A DNA stretch of 64,000 nt from Comamonas sp. lk (GCA_945925985.1 CAMELV010000010.1:52894-116893), one strand, 5' to 3'. Shown: positions 8,630-17,476, counted from the stretch's first letter. Translations and numbers: made by a program. Notes: generated by a model not told the origin, from the sequence alone.

Positions 8630-9387
8630 TTTTTTCCACCCAGATAAGCTGCAATCACCGCCGGGTCGTGCATGACTTCCTGCGGAGTCCCCTGTGCGAT
8701 CATGGCCCCTGAATCCAGCACGTAGACCTTTTGGCACAATTGGTTAACGAAACGGATGTTGTGTTCGATCAACAGCAGGCCAATGCCGCTGGCCGCTAAT
8801 TCATTGAAGACTGTGCCAAGCTCGGCCGCCTCGACGTCATTCATGCCTGCGACCGGCTCATCCAGCAACAGGATTTGGGGGTCCGTCGCCACCGCACGCA
8901 TCATCTCGACCCGGCGCTGGTGCCCATAGGCCAGACCCCCGGCTGGATGATCGGCAAAACGCGTCATGCCAAAGCGCTCCAGCAATTGCCAGCCGCGCTC
9001 AAACAACTTCGGCGACTCACGCAAGGATGACGGTAACCCGAGCAGTTGGGCAAATAGCGATGACTTGACGTGCACGTGAAAGCCAATCACCACATTCTCA
9101 AGCACCGTCGCCTCGGGCAATAAGCGAATGTTCTGGAAGGTGCGCGACACGCCGGCAAAGGCGACCTCATGGGCTTCGGCCGTGGTGATATCGCGGTCAC
9201 CCAGCCGGATGTTGCCGGTTGTCAACTTCAGCAACCCGGTGATCATGTTGACCACTGTCGTCTTGCCAGCGCCATTTGGCCCGATTAGACCGGTGATCCG
9301 GCCTGAAGGCACTTCAAGGTTGACGTCTGAAACCGCCAATAGGCCGCCGAAGCGTTTGGACACATTGTTAAGAACCAGTGCTGCCAT
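8626..9387 (-). CDS. livG: ABC transporter ATP-binding protein, LivG type
   Basis: A 253-residue ATPase with Walker A GPNGAGKTT, the LivG-typical ISRTFQN-like VSRTFQNIRL, Walker B LLLDEPVAGMN and a terminal LIEHNIRF switch region. The signature motif is shortened (AYGHQRRVEM), as is usual in LivG. The start at 9387 (MAALVLNN) gives a standard N-terminus. A longer open frame to 9468 adds 27 residues without homology that lie wholly inside livM. The chosen start overlaps the end of livM by 20 bases, consistent with translational coupling. Confidence 0.93.
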   Translation of the reverse strand: MAALVLNNVSKRFGGLLAVSDVNLEVPSGRITGLIGPNGAGKTTVVNMITGLLKLTTGNIRLGDRDITTAEAHEVAFAGVSRTFQNIRLLPEATVLENVVIGFHVHVKSSLFAQLLGLPSSLRESPKLFERGWQLLERFGMTRFADHPAGGLAYGHQRRVEMMRAVATDPQILLLDEPVAGMNDVEAAELGTVFNELAASGIGLLLIEHNIRFVNQLCQKVYVLDSGAMIAQGTPQEVMHDPAVIAAYLGGKK

Positions 9388-10261
9388 GGCCGCCCTCCTT
9401 GAAAGTCTTGTCGCGGGCTGCGGCACGCCGTTTACGAAGATAAAGCACGAGCCCGTCAAACACACCATGGGGCATGAAGGCGACCATCACCATCATCAAC
9501 GCACCCTGAAAAAACTGACGGTTGTCGGCCAGTGGGCGCGCCAGCTCAGGCAGCACCGACATGATGGCAGCGCCTATGATCGGCCCGGTCACAGTACCCC
9601 GGCCCCCGAGAATGATGTAGGTCAGAGCCGCCACCAGAAAGGCAAAGCCAAACATTTCCGGCTCGATGCTGTAGGTGTAAAGGCTTTGCATGCCGCCAAA
9701 AAATCCGGCCAGCGCCCCGCTTAGCACAAAGGCGATCATGTGGTACTTCCGGATAGAAATGCCGAGTGTTGCCCCTACCGTCTCGTCTTGTCGCAAGGCA
9801 TCGAATGCACGCCCGATGGACGAGCGGCTGATCACGTACATGAAATAGATGGTCACAGCCACTGCCAGCAGCAGGTGCCAGGTTTGCACCAGTTTAGGGA
9901 TGTTGTTGAACCCCTGTGGGCCGCCAGTCAAGTCATCAAAATACAAGCACAAGGAGACTACGATTTGAACGAACGCCAGCGTCGCGATGGCTTGAAAGAC
10001 ACCGCGTAGGCGCGCCAGCGGAATCGACAGCAGAAAACCGCCGACGCAGCCGATGACTACCGCGAGCAACAGTGCTAAAAGCGGATGAACCCCCTGGTTT
10101 TTGACCAAAATCCCAACCGCATACGCCCCGATACAAGCAAACCCTGCCGAGCCGATGGAGAAAACTCCGGCACGCAACACCATTTGTTGGCTGTAGGCAA
10201 ACCCGACTGCCAACAGAAAATAGTCGAACAGGGGCTGATAGGTATAAATTAAATTCATCAT
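9368..10261 (-). CDS. livM: Branched-chain-type ABC transporter permease, LivM type
   Basis: A 297-residue inner-membrane permease with about eight hydrophobic segments. The LivM/LivH core GxGxxxxxxG pattern is seen in FSIGSAGFACIGAYAVG. The EAA-like loop towards the ATPase lies in GISIRKYHMIAFVLSGALAGF, and the terminal ILGGRGTVTGPIIGA block matches the family. The C-terminus is basic (LRKRRAAARDK). It forms a heterodimer channel with LivH, whose gene overlaps it by four bases upstream. Confidence 0.92.
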   Translation of the reverse strand: MMNLIYTYQPLFDYFLLAVGFAYSQQMVLRAGVFSIGSAGFACIGAYAVGILVKNQGVHPLLALLLAVVIGCVGGFLLSIPLARLRGVFQAIATLAFVQIVVSLCLYFDDLTGGPQGFNNIPKLVQTWHLLLAVAVTIYFMYVISRSSIGRAFDALRQDETVGATLGISIRKYHMIAFVLSGALAGFFGGMQSLYTYSIEPEMFGFAFLVAALTYIILGGRGTVTGPIIGAAIMSVLPELARPLADNRQFFQGALMMVMVAFMPHGVFDGLVLYLRKRRAAARDKTFKEGGHGSTGS

Positions 10262-11148
10262 CGCCGCGCTACTCCCACTTGCACACCCTCACTACCGAAC
10301 AGCCCACTCGGCTTCACCAATAGCACCACGAACAACAAGCCGTAGATGATCGTGTCGGTCAGGGCACTGGGCAGGTAGGCCACTGCCAGGTTCTGGAAAA
10401 TACCCAAGAGCATGCCTGCAACAACAGCGCCATGCACACTGCCAAGTCCGCCAAGCACGACCACAACGAAGGCCTTCAGCAAGTAAGGCTCGCCCATGTA
10501 GAAATGAATTGAGTTGAAGGACAGCCCGATCAGGATGCCCGCCACACCGGCCAGCGCACCGGAGATAAAAAAGGTCTGAAAGTACACCAGCGCCGGGTTA
10601 ACCCCGAGCAGCGATGCGACCCGCTCATTGCCGCTGACAGCGCGAATCTGTCGACCAAACGTGGTCTTGTAGAGATACAGCATCATCAAGGCCAGGAGCA
10701 CCACCACCACCAGCAGGATGATGATCTGCAAGAAAGAAAACCGCACTGGCCCCAGCTCGTAGAAAGCCACCGGGAAGGTCTCAAACGGGAACCGCAGTAC
10801 TTTGGTATTGGACAGGCGCTGCGCGACACTCATCAGGCAGAGGTTGGCCCCAATCGATGAAATCAGGGCAGTAAATTCGATTTGTCCACTGCCACGGATG
10901 GTGGCAAAGGCCGTCAACTCCACAATGTAGGACACCAATCCCGCCCCAATCATGGCCAGCACTAAGGCCAGCCACAGCGGCAATCCGTTCAACACCGCAA
11001 AGTAGCCGATGAAGGCCCCGGACATGAAGACGCCGGCATGCGCAAGATTGAGAATCTTGAAGGTGCCGAATATCAAGGTAAATCCGAGTGCAAACAGCGA
11101 GTACACCGAACCGGTGACAAGTCCGTTGACAAGTTGCTGGGCGATCAT
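10258..11148 (-). CDS. livH: Branched-chain-type ABC transporter permease, LivH type
   Basis: A 296-residue inner-membrane permease. The N-terminus (NGLVTGSVYSLFALGFTLIFGTFKILNLAHAG) and the VVVVLGGLGSVHGAVVAG block are diagnostic of LivH. About eight membrane segments are visible. It pairs with LivM and is fed by the binding protein encoded upstream. It is separated from that gene by 146 bp containing three AACCGG direct repeats, a spacing that could lower expression of the membrane part relative to the binding protein. Confidence 0.92.
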   Translation of the reverse strand: MIAQQLVNGLVTGSVYSLFALGFTLIFGTFKILNLAHAGVFMSGAFIGYFAVLNGLPLWLALVLAMIGAGLVSYIVELTAFATIRGSGQIEFTALISSIGANLCLMSVAQRLSNTKVLRFPFETFPVAFYELGPVRFSFLQIIILLVVVVLLALMMLYLYKTTFGRQIRAVSGNERVASLLGVNPALVYFQTFFISGALAGVAGILIGLSFNSIHFYMGEPYLLKAFVVVVLGGLGSVHGAVVAGMLLGIFQNLAVAYLPSALTDTIIYGLLFVVLLVKPSGLFGSEGVQVGVARR

Positions 11149-11294
11149 GCGTGAGCCATTTTTTTAATGCGGGCCTTAAGCGCCGCGGAATAGGATATGG
11201 AGGCCGGTGAACCGGGTCACAGCAACCGGGCACCGCTTAACCGGACCACGCGCAGCCATTGCTGGGGCATGGTCTGGCAGCGATAAGCCTGGGA

Positions 11295-12422
11295 TCAGTT
11301 GGCTGGAACCGGCTTGTTGTTGCGGATGACCATCACAGCCGGGCCGTAATCAGGGATTCGGTCGGCTTTCTGGGTCCACTTTCCGCCACCCAGAACGACG
11401 TCGGCGTCGCGCATTTTCATGATGGCATCAAGTACTTTTTCACGGGTCGGGTTGGGCATGGAATCCTTGATCGCACGGGCGGCCAGCAGGGTTTCTGAAT
11501 AGCCCACTGCGGCCCAGTTGTCAGGCTCGGTATTGAATCGTTTTTTGTAGTTCTCGCGGAATTTGGCGTTCAGGGGAGCCGTCGACTGGTCATTGAAGTC
11601 AATCGAAAAATAGGTGTTTTCCACGGCTTTGCCGCCAATTTTGAGGTAGTCGGCGCCCAGCCCGGCGGTGCCAAAGAAGGTGACATTGGGTGCCACGCCT
11701 GCCTGCTTAAGCTGGATCACCAAATTGGCGGCCTGCGCAGCATTGGCACCAAGCCAAATCGAATCAGGTTTGGCTGCTGCGATCTTGGTGGCCAAGGCGC
11801 CGAAATCGGTGTCAGAGATCAGAATAGTCTCTTCGGCAATCGGCTTCACGCCTTTGGCGGCCAGTGGGCCCATGAAGGCTTTCATGTTGTTAATATGACC
11901 ATCGTTGTCGCGACCCCAGATGGCTGCCAGGCGTTGTGGCTTAACTTTATCGATAGCGTACTGTGCCAGAGGTGCTACTTGAATTTCTGACGATGCGGTG
12001 ACTTTGAGGTACCACTTGCTGGCTGCCAGCGGCGCAGCGGTCTGGGCTGTCGCGAACATGGGGATTTGCAGCTCATTGAGCATGGGCGCCACTGCAATCA
12101 TCAAGACGCTGTTAGCTCCGCCAAGGACGATCAGGGCATTGTCAACCTTGGCCGCGCGCGTCAGCAGGGTGGTGATCTGTGCCCGGTCGTTCTGATCGTC
12201 GTTTGACACCAGTTTGATGGAATTGCCTGCGCCCAGGTAGTTGGCTGCATTCAATTCGTCGACGGCCATCTTGACTGCATTCGCCTCAGGAACTCCGACA
12301 AATGCCAGTGGGCCGGTGAGCGCCTTGATGGATGCGATGGTGAACTCTGCGGCCACAGCAGACAGTGGGCTGATTGCAGCGCCTGCAAGCAATAGGGTTA
12401 GGGCTTTTAATTTGAATTTCAT
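11295..12422 (-). CDS. livK: Branched-chain-type ABC transporter substrate-binding protein
   Basis: A 375-residue type I periplasmic binding protein. The ATG at 12422 follows a strong GAGGAGA ribosome site and opens a clear signal peptide (MKFKLKALTLLLAG..AVAA). An open frame continues 51 codons further upstream but would destroy the signal peptide. The mature part starts EFTIASIKALTGPLAFVG. The ligand is not predictable. The position among P450, VOC and CoA-thioester genes argues against plain leucine uptake (inference). Confidence 0.92.
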   Translation of the reverse strand: MKFKLKALTLLLAGAAISPLSAVAAEFTIASIKALTGPLAFVGVPEANAVKMAVDELNAANYLGAGNSIKLVSNDDQNDRAQITTLLTRAAKVDNALIVLGGANSVLMIAVAPMLNELQIPMFATAQTAAPLAASKWYLKVTASSEIQVAPLAQYAIDKVKPQRLAAIWGRDNDGHINNMKAFMGPLAAKGVKPIAEETILISDTDFGALATKIAAAKPDSIWLGANAAQAANLVIQLKQAGVAPNVTFFGTAGLGADYLKIGGKAVENTYFSIDFNDQSTAPLNAKFRENYKKRFNTEPDNWAAVGYSETLLAARAIKDSMPNPTREKVLDAIMKMRDADVVLGGGKWTQKADRIPDYGPAVMVIRNNKPVPAN

Positions 12423-12447
12423 AATTGTCTCCTCATCATTTATTTGG

Positions 12448-12461
12448 GTGCCAAGTGGCAC
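12448..12461. promoter_or_regulatory. Perfect inverted repeat upstream of the substrate-binding protein gene
   Basis: GTGCCA-AG-TGGCAC, a 6-2-6 perfect inverted repeat, lies 26 bp upstream of the livK start within a 149 bp gap. The position suits an operator or a transcript hairpin. The protein that reads it is unknown. Confidence 0.4.
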
Positions 12462-12571
12462 GCGATAGTATTCAATTCTTGGCGTACCGCCTAGTGGGTA
12501 ATAACCCGGGCGGTTCGGTGGAACGAGTTGGGGGAAAAGGATTGGCAGGGGGTGTTCAGACTCCTTAGGTG

Positions 12572-13153
12572 TCAAGGTTTCGATTTGCCCGGGCGAAGCT
12601 CTACATAGGTCGGCAGGCGTTCGGGGTAGTCGGCAGCCACCGGGGTACCCGAGGCTCTGTTGCGATCCAAGTGCCCCATGGCCGCGGCGTAGTCAGCGAC
12701 GTTGAGGTAGTAAAAAAATGACAACAGTCGTTCCGAAAACCGCCAAAGACCGTCAACCTTTTCGTAGCGGTCGCTGTACCGCATGGCGGTCACCATAGGT
12801 TGCTCATTGCGCCAGACCTCTGCATGGACCGACAAGCGCCCTTGCGCTTGCGTTGCTGAGTCAAACCAAATGACATGGTCATGGGCAAAATGATTGGAGG
12901 GCCCCATCACGCTGTAGCGACTCTCGAATTGCCTGATGACCGCCTCCCGTCCGGTCGCACGCATGGCACCATCCTGAGATCCGAACGATGCCTGATCGGT
13001 GAACAGCTCAGCGGCAGCTGCCATATCTCGGTTGTCGATGGCAAAGTTGTAGCGGGCCGTTAAGTCACGGATAGCGAGTTGGTCTTCGACGGCGGCCAAG
13101 CGGCTCTCTAGGCTACTTGCGGGGGGCGGTGGAACGCGGCGTGGAATTGTCAT
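12572..13153 (-). CDS. SnoaL-like/nuclear transport factor 2 family protein
   Basis: A 193-residue cone-shaped alpha+beta-barrel protein. The N-terminal helix pair IRDLTARYNFAIDNRDMAAAAELFTDQASF is the SnoaL_4 hallmark. A strand with HAHDHVIWF-like spacing (NHFAHDHVIWF) and the terminal WRFSERLLSFFY complete the fold. Homologues include polyketide cyclases, dehydratases, ketosteroid isomerase-like enzymes and the small subunits of ring-hydroxylating dioxygenases. No dioxygenase large subunit is nearby, so an isomerase, hydratase or cyclase role in the pathway is likelier. It lies between the VOC gene (18 bp) and livK. Confidence 0.8.
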   Translation of the reverse strand: MTIPRRVPPPPASSLESRLAAVEDQLAIRDLTARYNFAIDNRDMAAAAELFTDQASFGSQDGAMRATGREAVIRQFESRYSVMGPSNHFAHDHVIWFDSATQAQGRLSVHAEVWRNEQPMVTAMRYSDRYEKVDGLWRFSERLLSFFYYLNVADYAAAMGHLDRNRASGTPVAADYPERLPTYVELRPGKSKP

Positions 13154-13171
13154 GGTGGCTTGCCCTAGTCG

Positions 13172-13684
13172 TTACTGCAAATCGGGTCGATAGGCGGGCA
13201 CGTCGTCATATTGGACCAACTCAATGATGTTGCCCTCGGGGTCGCGCAGAAATGAGACGGTCACGCCTGGCCTACTTTGGATGGGCTCAGGGCCCGTCAT
13301 AAAGCTAACGCCGGCTTCAAGCAAGCGGACTATGGCCGCCTTGACGTCGGTGATGATGAAGGTCAGGTACATCACGTTCGGAAGATCAAAAACATAGGCC
13401 GCCTGTTCTGTTGGAAGAACTGGTGCCTCATCCGGCGCAATCAGCTTGATCCGCTCACCCCGCGTGGTCTGCATCCGGATCACGGTGGCACTTCCGCGAG
13501 CCAATCGGTAAGTTTGCGCCACATGGACGGGAATGCGGGCCTCACTGACGAACTGCAGCCCGAGCATGTGCTGGTAAAAATGTCGCATCACGGCGAGGTC
13601 CCGGCAACCGATGCCGACCTCAAGCGGCGTGGTCATGCTGAGCAAGGGGGTATCTAACATGTTTATTGCTTTTGCTATGTTCAT
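13172..13684 (-). CDS. VOC (glyoxalase/dioxygenase superfamily) protein
   Basis: A 170-residue protein with one complete vicinal-oxygen-chelate unit. It starts at about residue 20 (LEVGIGCRDLAVMRHFYQHMLGLQF) and ends with FLRDPEGNIIELVQY, in which the final Glu is a metal ligand. Members are epimerases, lyases or extradiol-type dioxygenases. At this size an isomerase or lyase is likelier than a ring-cleaving dioxygenase. In-frame ATGs at 13660 and 13636 are alternative starts, and none has a good ribosome site. It is the first gene of the leftward arm and faces the amidohydrolase gene across the 181 bp control region. Confidence 0.83.
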   Translation of the reverse strand: MNIAKAINMLDTPLLSMTTPLEVGIGCRDLAVMRHFYQHMLGLQFVSEARIPVHVAQTYRLARGSATVIRMQTTRGERIKLIAPDEAPVLPTEQAAYVFDLPNVMYLTFIITDVKAAIVRLLEAGVSFMTGPEPIQSRPGVTVSFLRDPEGNIIELVQYDDVPAYRPDLQ

Positions 13685-13865
13685 TGGTTAAGTGTCAACC
13701 GGTGCACTATCTCAAAATAAGCAATGGGCTGCAAAAACCCCTGTCGCGGCGGGCGTATTGTGCAATAGAATCAAAAAAAAGAACACAAGTTTCCATATTT
13801 AGAATTAAATTTTCAATGCGGAAATATAGTTTCCGTATGAGAAATAAAAACTGATCGACACCACC
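13685..13865. promoter_or_regulatory. Divergent control region with IclR-type operator candidates
   Basis: This AT-rich gap separates the two arms of the catabolic cluster. At 13819-13835 CGGAAA-TATAG-TTTCCG is a perfect 6-5-6 inverted repeat. It overlaps a second imperfect one, TTTCC-GTATG-AGAAA (13830-13844), and a further GTTTCCATAT half site lies at 13789-13798. GGAAA/TTTCC half sites are typical of IclR-family operators, and an IclR gene closes the rightward arm. The -10/-35 boxes are not clear enough to place. Confidence 0.6.
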
Positions 13866-15233
13866 ATGAACCCTCAACAACTGCTGATCCAAAACGCCAA
13901 TGTGATCGACGGAACAGGTGCGCCCTCGCGCCTGGCATCTGTGTTGGTCGCTGGCGACAAAATTCAAGCCGTCGGCAGTGCTGCCGACACCCTCGCTGAC
14001 CCATCGGTTCAGCGGCTCGACGCCACGGGCCTGTCCCTAATGCCTGGGCTGATTGACGGCCATGTGCACAGCACGTTTGACAACGCAGCTGGCCACGATG
14101 AATTGTTTTACCACCGGCGCCCAGGTATGGCGGCGATCACGGCTGTGCGCAATGTTCGGCGCATCCTGACCTCGGGATGCACCGGTTTTTTTGACGCCGA
14201 CTCGTTGTTCGATCTGGGCGTAGATCTGAAGGAGGCCATCCAGCATGGCGTGATCGAAGGACCCCGCATGGCTGTGGGCGGCTATGCCTTGATGACCTCA
14301 GTCGGGGGTGCGGCCGGACGACTTATGCCGGACAGCGGCACGATGGCTTATGCGGTTTTGTTGCAAGGTAAAGACCAAATCATCGCGGAGGTGCGCCGGC
14401 AGATCAAGATCGGCTGCGACTGGATTAAGGTTCACGTCACCGGTTCGCTGTCCAACCGCAGAAGCGAAGGCGAAATGGTGACCTTCACGATGGAAGAGTT
14501 ACGCATCGTTTGTGACATCGCCCACAGCTTTGGCGTTCAGGTCGCGGGCCACTGCCGCGGCGCACACTCAATCAAGGTGGCCTGTGAGGCAGGCTTTGAC
14601 CAGATCATTCACGCCACGCTGATGGACGACGATGCGCTGGATGCGGTGGTTAAACACGGCGCCTTCTTGGTTCCGGCCATGACATTCCAGGCCAACCTCA
14701 TGGAGTTCGGCGACGCCATCAATGCCAGCCCCACGCTTCAGGAAATTTTCCGGCGAGAAATTGAGGGCAGTGCCGCGATGCTGGCCAAGGCCTACAAGGC
14801 GGGTGTGCCCGTCTTGTGCGGTACCGAATCCGGTTTCTCTGTCACCCCGTATGGCGATTGGCATTACCGAGAGATGGAGGTGTTCGTCAAGCACTTGGGA
14901 CTGTCCCCCTTACAGGCGATCCAATGCGCCACGCAGTCCGGTGCGTTGGCGCTCCGCATGAAAGACAAAGTAGGCACCATCGAAGCGGGGCGCTTGGCTG
15001 ACCTGCTTCTCATAGATGGTGACCCGTCCAAGGATGTGAGCGTGGTGGGTCGTCGCGACAAATTGCGCATGGTCATGCTTGGTGGCAAGCCGATCGATCT
15101 TTTGCGGACCGACCCGGACCGAACGCCACTGCCCGAATGGCGTGTTCATGAGTTCGGCAGCATCCTGTCCAAAGAGGTGGTTCAGCAGGCGCGCGGCGGT
15201 CAGCCGGTCGGCGGCCACGGACCACAGTCATGA
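13866..15233 (+). CDS. Metal-dependent amidohydrolase (imidazolonepropionase/prolidase-like)
   Basis: A 455-residue protein of the amidohydrolase superfamily. The first-strand HxH is in DGHVHS (near residue 65), the bridging lysine candidate in IKVHVTG, and later histidines in AGHCRG and IIHAT. The small composite beta-sandwich is visible at the N-terminus (IQNANVIDGTGAP) and C-terminus (ADLLLIDGDPSKDVSVV). The normal final metal ligand Asp in the GTD motif is Glu here (CGTESGFSVTPYGDWH). It hydrolyses a C-N or ester bond in a ring or acyl compound, with the substrate unknown. It is the first gene of the rightward arm, and its stop overlaps the next start (ATGA). Confidence 0.88.
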   Translation: MNPQQLLIQNANVIDGTGAPSRLASVLVAGDKIQAVGSAADTLADPSVQRLDATGLSLMPGLIDGHVHSTFDNAAGHDELFYHRRPGMAAITAVRNVRRILTSGCTGFFDADSLFDLGVDLKEAIQHGVIEGPRMAVGGYALMTSVGGAAGRLMPDSGTMAYAVLLQGKDQIIAEVRRQIKIGCDWIKVHVTGSLSNRRSEGEMVTFTMEELRIVCDIAHSFGVQVAGHCRGAHSIKVACEAGFDQIIHATLMDDDALDAVVKHGAFLVPAMTFQANLMEFGDAINASPTLQEIFRREIEGSAAMLAKAYKAGVPVLCGTESGFSVTPYGDWHYREMEVFVKHLGLSPLQAIQCATQSGALALRMKDKVGTIEAGRLADLLLIDGDPSKDVSVVGRRDKLRMVMLGGKPIDLLRTDPDRTPLPEWRVHEFGSILSKEVVQQARGGQPVGGHGPQS

Positions 15234-15976
15234 CCGAGCGCTTGGCCCTTGTCACAGGTGGTGGTAGTGGGATTGGCGCCGCCATCACCCGCGCCGCGAG
15301 CCGTGCCGGTTACCGAGTCGCCATCATGGACGCGCAGGCCGACGCAGCTGAAGCCATGGCCAGGGAATTGGGTAACGCCGTGGCGCTCCCGTGTGACGTC
15401 ACCGATGAAATGGCTGTCGACGCCGCACTGGCGACCCTGGGCGCCACACCAGACCTGCTCGTCAACAACGCTGGTATTGTCAAATTTGGCCACCTTGTCG
15501 ACATCAGCGTCAAGGACTTCCGCAGGGTTTTGGAGGTCGACCTGGTCGGGGTCTATATTCTGTCGCGGGCAGTGGGTCTCATGATGCGTGCCCGAGGGCA
15601 GGGCAACATCGTCAATATCTCGTCCATCAACGCCATCACCCCCAGCCTCGGCACCAATGCATACGCCGCCGCCAAGGGTGGACTGGTGACCATGACCAAA
15701 CTGTTGGCCCTTGAACTCGGACCGCATGGTGTCCGTGTCAATTCGGTCTCGCCGGGCTTTGTCGATGGGGGCATGAGCACCGCTGTTTTTGCAAATCCCC
15801 GTACCCGGGATATCCGCACCAAGGCCGTGCCGCTGCGCCGCCTCGGTTCTACCGAGGACATTGCGCAAGCCGTGATGTTCTTGGCCTCTGACGCCGCGGC
15901 CTATGTCCATGGACAAGACCTCGGTGTTGACGGCGGCCTGGTCCATAGCCTGTTGTCCCAAATACCGCGAGATTAG
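15230..15976 (+). CDS. Short-chain dehydrogenase/reductase (SDR), first copy
   Basis: A 248-residue classical SDR. Visible are the cofactor loop TGGGSGIG (about 10-17), NNAG, the catalytic Ser in NISSINA, and YAAAK with the Tyr-Lys pair. An acidic residue after strand 2 (IMDAQAD) favours NAD+ over NADP+. The C-terminal GQDLGVDGGLVHS is the family end. It oxidises a hydroxyl or reduces a keto group of a pathway intermediate. It overlaps the amidohydrolase by four bases and is followed after two bases by the ThuA-like gene. Confidence 0.9.
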   Translation: MTERLALVTGGGSGIGAAITRAASRAGYRVAIMDAQADAAEAMARELGNAVALPCDVTDEMAVDAALATLGATPDLLVNNAGIVKFGHLVDISVKDFRRVLEVDLVGVYILSRAVGLMMRARGQGNIVNISSINAITPSLGTNAYAAAKGGLVTMTKLLALELGPHGVRVNSVSPGFVDGGMSTAVFANPRTRDIRTKAVPLRRLGSTEDIAQAVMFLASDAAAYVHGQDLGVDGGLVHSLLSQIPRD

Positions 15977-15978
15977 CC

Positions 15979-16686
15979 ATGACGCGTAACTTGATCCTCA
16001 CCGGCGGCGTCTTCCATCCCTTTGAAGATGCTTGCGAGTCCTTGACCCATACGCTTCTGGAGGTTGGCATTGAGTCTGACGTCACCACCGACATCAGCAG
16101 TGGCTTGTCTTGGCTCGATGACGGCGGATACGATTTACTGACGGTGTACGCTTTGCGCTGGCCGATGGAGCAAGAGCGGTTCGCCAACGACCGCGCCCGT
16201 TGGGCTGTCACCCTGAGCGCCCAGGACCAGGCACGAATCAACGCGCATCTGGCAGCGGGTCGTGGTGTGCTGGCGTTGCACACCGCGGCCATCAGTTTCT
16301 CAGACTGGCCGAGGTGGCGTGACATCGTGGGTGCCGGCTGGATTTGGGGCACATCCAACCACCCACCACACGGGCCGGTGGATGTCCGTATGACGACCCT
16401 TGAGCACCCCATCACCCGAGGTTTAGAGGCATTCAACTTTCCTGAGGAAGCCTATGCCCGCATGGACTTGGTGCCCGGCATTCATGCGCTGGCCACTGTT
16501 CAGGCGCCGTCGCAAGAGGAACCCTCGCCCTGCTTGTGGGCCCGCGAGGTCGATGGCGCTAGGGTTGCCTATAACGCCTTGGGCCATGACAGCGCCTCGC
16601 TGAACCACCCAACCCACAAGCGTCTACTGCAACGCGCGGCGCTATGGGCTATTCGAGGCAGTGACCAAGCCATTGCCGCGTGTTGA
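15979..16686 (+). CDS. ThuA-like domain protein
   Basis: A 235-residue protein with the class I glutamine-amidotransferase-like ThuA fold. The core GRGVLALHTAAISFSDWPRW and the terminal segment VAYNALGHD match the family. The nucleophile cysteine of true amidotransferases is absent (ALHTA in place of GICxG). ThuA domains were first seen in trehalose and disaccharide use and are often found as hydrolase-like accessory proteins in sugar catabolism. What it does in a P450/CoA-thioester cluster is unclear. It is tightly packed in the operon (two-base gap before it). Confidence 0.8.
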   Translation: MTRNLILTGGVFHPFEDACESLTHTLLEVGIESDVTTDISSGLSWLDDGGYDLLTVYALRWPMEQERFANDRARWAVTLSAQDQARINAHLAAGRGVLALHTAAISFSDWPRWRDIVGAGWIWGTSNHPPHGPVDVRMTTLEHPITRGLEAFNFPEEAYARMDLVPGIHALATVQAPSQEEPSPCLWAREVDGARVAYNALGHDSASLNHPTHKRLLQRAALWAIRGSDQAIAAC

Positions 16687-16711
16687 ACGAACCCCAACCT
16701 TGAAGCCTGCC

Positions 16712-17476
16712 ATGAATACTCTGCAAGACAAGTCCATCCTGGTCACCGGCGGTGGCACCGGGATCGGGGCTGGCTGCGCCCGTTATTTTGCGGCTCGTGG
16801 TGCTCGGGTCACCATCAGCGGGCGTCGCGAGAGCCGTCTGCGCGAGGTGGCCGATGCCATTGGCCCCAGCTGCCACACAGTGGTAGGCGATGTCACACTG
16901 GCCGCTGATCGTCAGCGCATGCTGGACGCTGCCGTCGCCCACGGGCAAGGGCGTCTCGATGCATTGGTCAATAACGCAGGCATTACCCATCACAGCGGAC
17001 TGGTTGGTCTGGATGAGGACAGCCTGATGCGGGTGCTCCAAAGCAATATCGCGGCACCTCTGATGCTGACCCAGGCAGCCTTGCCCGCGTTGGAAGCTAG
17101 CCAGGGTAGCGTCATTTTCATTGGCTCGGTGCACACGCGCTTGGCTTTGGCCGGCCGCTTGGCTTACGCCACCTCGAAGGGCGCTGTACAAAATATGTCG
17201 CGGGTGCTGGCGGCTGAACTCGGGCCCCGCAAAGTCCGCGTCAACTGTGTCATACCCGGCGCCGTGGCCACAGAGATCAACGCCGCAGTGACCGGGCAGG
17301 ACCCGGCAGAGGCCAAAGCCTTCTTTTACAAACTGGCCCATATGCACCCGATCGGGCGCATTGGTGAACCTGAAGACATCGCGCAGGCCATGGAGTACCT
17401 GATCCTTGCCACCTGGACTACGGGTGCTGTCGTCGATGTCGATGGCGGCATGGGCCTGGGCGCTGCAAAACTCTAG
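16712..17476 (+). CDS. Short-chain dehydrogenase/reductase (SDR), second copy
   Basis: A 254-residue classical SDR with TGGGTGIG, NNAG, IFIGSVH (catalytic Ser) and YATSK. The residue pattern after strand 2 (ISGRRESRL) carries two arginines, which favours NADP(H). The first SDR in this operon instead has an Asp there, so the pair may use different cofactors. The start at 16712 gives the normal N-terminus. An upstream in-frame ATG at 16661 would overlap the ThuA-like gene by 26 bases and adds 17 residues without homology. Confidence 0.88.
   Translation: MNTLQDKSILVTGGGTGIGAGCARYFAARGARVTISGRRESRLREVADAIGPSCHTVVGDVTLAADRQRMLDAAVAHGQGRLDALVNNAGITHHSGLVGLDEDSLMRVLQSNIAAPLMLTQAALPALEASQGSVIFIGSVHTRLALAGRLAYATSKGAVQNMSRVLAAELGPRKVRVNCVIPGAVATEINAAVTGQDPAEAKAFFYKLAHMHPIGRIGEPEDIAQAMEYLILATWTTGAVVDVDGGMGLGAAKL

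Noticed and set aside
12423..12575. A longer start for the first substrate-binding protein at 12575
   Set aside because: It would place 51 residues before a clear signal peptide. The strong ribosome site is at the 12422 start.
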